Shown here piece after piece: positions 61,193 through 64,000 of a stretch of DNA of 64,000 nucleotides (within the stretch, counting starts at the first letter, position 1; every line of letters begins with the position of its first letter). The stretch is from contig JAPWKH010000033.1 of NCBI GenBank assembly GCA_028283605.1, positions 124,001-188,000 on the forward strand. Direction: 5' to 3'. This DNA is from Arachidicoccus sp. Its GTDB lineage: Bacteria; Bacteroidota; Bacteroidia; Chitinophagales; Chitinophagaceae. The notes under the pieces were generated by a model, which ran no database searches, was not told the DNA's origin, and saw only the letters and a program-made list of their open reading frames with translations. The position numbers and the translations under genes are program-made.

Positions 61193-64000
61193 ATGCGAAA
61201 ATGCTTATTCATACTTTTAGTGTTTTGTGCTACAGTACATTTTGTACGTGCGCAATCGCATTCAAATCTTCGAAAGAAGAAAATTGCTACAGCAGGAATT
61301 GTATCGATAGATTCTTCTAGTTTGGTTCCGGGTTCCGTTTCTCTCGCAGGAATTGATTCCTCGTTTTATAAAGTGGATTATGTCGATTCAAAAATATTTT
61401 GGGTAAAAAAAACGCCTTCTGATTCGGCTGAGGTTTCGTATCGGATTTTCCCGTTTAAATTAAATTCGAGTGTATCGCATTACAATTTTGATTCTATTGC
61501 AAACAAATTAGGTGTCGTCAGTCCCATATATGAACACAGTCCGGAAACGCCATTGTTTAATTTCGGGAAGATAGATTATAACGGAAGTTTTGGAAGGAGT
61601 ATGAGTTTTGGAAATAATCAAAGCGCAGTCTTCAATTCCGATTTTAATTTACAAATGAGCGGATATATTGGGGACAGTATTCAGTTACGCGCCGCAATTA
61701 CCGATAATAATATTCCGATTCAGCCGGAAGGAACTACGCAGCAACTCAGCGATTTCGATAATATTCTTTTACAATTTTCAAAAAAGAACTGGGAAATTAA
61801 TCTTGGCGATATTGACTTGCGTGCCGATGATAATTACTATCTGAATTTTTATAAACGGCTCGAGGGAATTTCTTACAAACAAAAATTCAACGCCGGAAAA
61901 AATATTACCAATACAACCACCGTGAGCGGTGCCATTGCGAAAGGTCTTTTCGCCAGAAATGTTTTAACGGTTTCGGACGGCAATCAAGGTCCGTACCGGC
62001 TAAAGGGAAATAATAATGAATTGTATTTCATCGTTTTGGCGGGAACGGAAAAAGTGTATTTGGATGGCCAGCTTTTGCAACGTGGCGCTTCGCAGGATTA
62101 TACAATTGATTACAATCAGGCGGAAATAACTTTTATGCCTCGCCACATGATTACAAGTAATAGCCGTGTGCAAGTGGAATTTGAATACGCTGCCGAGAAC
62201 TATACCAACTATCAGGTTTACTTAAATAATGAAACGGACTTTGGCAAGAAATTCAAACTTACCATTTCGGCGTATAATAATCAGGATTCAAAAAATTCGC
62301 CCATTAACCAATCGCTTGATTCCGGTAGTATTGCCTTTTTGAGAAATATTGGCGACAGTGTTCAGAATGCATTTTATCCGATAGCGCAAAAAGATACCTT
62401 CTCGGTAAGTGCAATTATGTATAAAAAAATTGATACAGTTGTAAATCAGGTTCACGATTCGGTTTACGTTTATTCTACCGATCCTACAAATGCTTTTTAT
62501 AGATTATCTTTTGTGGCTGTAGGAGCGAATAAAGGAAATTACGTGCAATTATTAAATGGTGCGAACGGGCAGGTTTTTCAATGGGTTGCACCTGTAAACG
62601 GTGTTCCGCAAGGTGAATATGAAGCCGCTCAATTTCTCGTAGCGCCTAAGAAGCAACAGATTTTCAGTATAAAAGGAGAATATCAGCTGGATAGCAATAC
62701 ATTGGTTCGCGCGCAGCTGGCACAGAGCAATACAAATCCCAATACTTTTGGCCCCAAAAATCCTGATCATTTAGGTTTTGCAGGAAAAGTAGAAGTGATA
62801 AATAACTTCCGTTTCAGGACAAAAAGAAATAAAGAATATACATTAACAACCAACGGAAGTTTTGAATCTGAATCGGAATTTTTTAAAACTATTGAACCTT
62901 TGCGCGATGTGGAATTTGACCGTGACTGGGGCTTGCAGATTATTCCCTCTCAAGCTTCTGAAAAATATGGGCAATTGAATACCATGTTGAAAGACAGCGC
63001 AGGTAATTTTCTCAATTATAAATTTGCAGCATATTTGCGCGGCGATGGTTACAAAGGATTCAGAAATGAAGCAGCCAGCAAATACACTTCTAAAAACGGT
63101 TGGAATTTTGATGAAGATGTAAAATTCACATCCATCTCCATGCCGCAAAACAAAGGATATTATTTTGTGCCGAATGCAGACATTAGCAAAACTTTTTCTA
63201 AACTTGGCAATTATACGATAGGAGCAAATTATTATGCTGAAAATAATAATATTCGTAATGCTGCTGTCGATTCGGTGTGGGCATCAAGTTATGCTTTCAA
63301 CACATTTACAGCATACATAAAATCCGACCCGGCAAAGAGGAATAACTGGGCTTTGACATATACGCAAAGAACGGACAAAGCGCCTTTCGGAAAAGATTTG
63401 GTACAAACCGATCACAGCAGAAATCTTAGCCTTCAGGCGGAGTTGATGAAAAATCAACATCAGCAATTACGCCTCACGGCGACATATCGACAATTATATG
63501 TGGACGATACATCTGTCTTGATCAATCAGCAATCCGATAAAAGTTTTCTCGGGAGGCTGGAATATTTTGTAAATGTAAAAAAAGGATTTCTTACCGGCAA
63601 TCTTTTATATGATGTAGGTTCCGGGCAAGAGCAACAAATGAATTACACGTTTTATGAAGTATCGGCAGGGCAGGGGCAATATACCTGGACGGATTTAAAC
63701 AATGATGGTATTCAGCAACTCAACGAATTTCAGATAGCTGTTTTTTCCGATCAAGCTACGTTTATAAAAATATTTACACCAACGAATGTGTATATCAAAG
63801 CAAATTATACTACGCTCAATTACAGTCTTGCGTTGAATCCTAAAATGCTTTTTGATAATAAAAAAGAATTGACTCGTTGGCAAAAACGCCTTAGTAAAAT
63901 AAGTTTCCAATCGTCTTTACAATCAGCCAAAAAACAGGTAGCGGACGGCGGGCCGGAATTTAATCCGTTTGATCATCATGTTGCCGATACTGCATTGCTT
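61193..64000 (+). CDS. Large outer-membrane protein, 5' part (runs off the window)
   Basis: An ATG at 61193 opens a frame of 936 codons without a stop to the end of the window. A signal peptide (residues 1-21, ending VRAQ) is followed by a long beta-rich chain with periodic aromatic residues, for example QLRAAITDNNIPIQPEG, EINLGDIDLR, FYKRLEGISYKQKF, LRGDGYKGF and YTWTDLNNDGIQQLNEFQ. The latter two parts resemble beta-strand pairs of giant outer-membrane barrel proteins of Bacteroidota. I do not recognise a named family. The NIPIQPEG and GDID motifs recall SprA-type secretion proteins, but this is weak. Confidence 0.7.
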   Translation, partial: MRKCLFILLVFCATVHFVRAQSHSNLRKKKIATAGIVSIDSSSLVPGSVSLAGIDSSFYKVDYVDSKIFWVKKTPSDSAEVSYRIFPFKLNSSVSHYNFDSIANKLGVVSPIYEHSPETPLFNFGKIDYNGSFGRSMSFGNNQSAVFNSDFNLQMSGYIGDSIQLRAAITDNNIPIQPEGTTQQLSDFDNILLQFSKKNWEINLGDIDLRADDNYYLNFYKRLEGISYKQKFNAGKNITNTTTVSGAIAKGLFARNVLTVSDGNQGPYRLKGNNNELYFIVLAGTEKVYLDGQLLQRGASQDYTIDYNQAEITFMPRHMITSNSRVQVEFEYAAENYTNYQVYLNNETDFGKKFKLTISAYNNQDSKNSPINQSLDSGSIAFLRNIGDSVQNAFYPIAQKDTFSVSAIMYKKIDTVVNQVHDSVYVYSTDPTNAFYRLSFVAVGANKGNYVQLLNGANGQVFQWVAPVNGVPQGEYEAAQFLVAPKKQQIFSIKGEYQLDSNTLVRAQLAQSNTNPNTFGPKNPDHLGFAGKVEVINNFRFRTKRNKEYTLTTNGSFESESEFFKTIEPLRDVEFDRDWGLQIIPSQASEKYGQLNTMLKDSAGNFLNYKFAAYLRGDGYKGFRNEAASKYTSKNGWNFDEDVKFTSISMPQNKGYYFVPNADISKTFSKLGNYTIGANYYAENNNIRNAAVDSVWASSYAFNTFTAYIKSDPAKRNNWALTYTQRTDKAPFGKDLVQTDHSRNLSLQAELMKNQHQQLRLTATYRQLYVDDTSVLINQQSDKSFLGRLEYFVNVKKGFLTGNLLYDVGSGQEQQMNYTFYEVSAGQGQYTWTDLNNDGIQQLNEFQIAVFSDQATFIKIFTPTNVYIKANYTTLNYSLALNPKMLFDNKKELTRWQKRLSKISFQSSLQSAKKQVADGGPEFNPFDHHVADTALL

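Overview
The window is a 64 kb chromosomal piece of a low-GC Bacteroidota, most likely of the Chitinophagaceae or a near relative. Evidence: start sites sit behind TAnnTTTG -7 boxes rather than Shine-Dalgarno sequences, and the gene content is typical of the phylum (DUF4954, DUF5687 and WbqC proteins, rhomboids with a DUF6576-like tail, carboxypeptidase-like regulatory domains, a siroheme synthase/TauE fusion). Almost all genes are housekeeping and densely packed on both strands. No CRISPR array, prophage or intact insertion sequence was seen.

Layout. 1-1.5 kb: end of a ribosomal protein operon (rplO, secY) closed by a strong terminator. 1.6-7.7 kb: minus-strand membrane and envelope genes (DUF445, a carboxypeptidase-regulatory-domain protein, phospholipase A) and topA. 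7.9-11.7 kb: rlmD, a rhomboid protease, a degenerate rhomboid, pdxH. 11.7-17.8 kb: smpB, accD, plsY, prmA, an alpha/beta hydrolase and dnaK, all minus. 18.1-20.1 kb: yceD-rpmF-plsX, then tRNA-Thr(CGT), bcp and rnz. 21.8-24.3 kb: mreBCD. 24.7-24.9 kb: a long nested palindrome that looks like a MITE. 24.9-25.7 kb: a serine acetyltransferase. 26.0-32.7 kb: a nine-gene minus-strand array (PadR, two membrane paralogues, a mini-ORF, a DUF5687 ABC permease and its ATPase, a third paralogue, an AraC regulator and a Tet(X)-like flavin monooxygenase). 32.8-39.5 kb: mtaB, a nitroreductase, DUF4954, glmS, rpsT. 40.8-45.2 kb: sucAB. 45.2-48.5 kb: an M28 peptidase, a small surface protein and a Mrp ATPase. 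48.6-58.1 kb: an Rrf2 regulator and the sulfate assimilation operon (Cys-rich leader, cysH, cysD, cysN, SUMT, cysJ, sulfite reductase, siroheme synthase/sulfite transporter fusion). 58.1-64 kb: an AAA+ ATPase, a LEA lipoprotein, an AT-rich wbqC gene, and a very large outer-membrane protein that runs off the end.

Two regions deserve most attention. The sulfate operon carries a 28-codon leader ORF ending in two Cys pairs, followed by a possible attenuator hairpin. A 19-bp motif in its promoter recurs 17/19 at the serine acetyltransferase. The same operon shows three lesions: one-base frameshifts in cysD and in cysN, and no usable ATG for the siroheme/TauE fusion. The second is the PadR-to-monooxygenase array. 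Its three paralogous membrane proteins share an N-terminal MLTE.QI segment and an identical YPLAFQ C-terminus, and they surround an ABC transporter; I know of no description of this arrangement.
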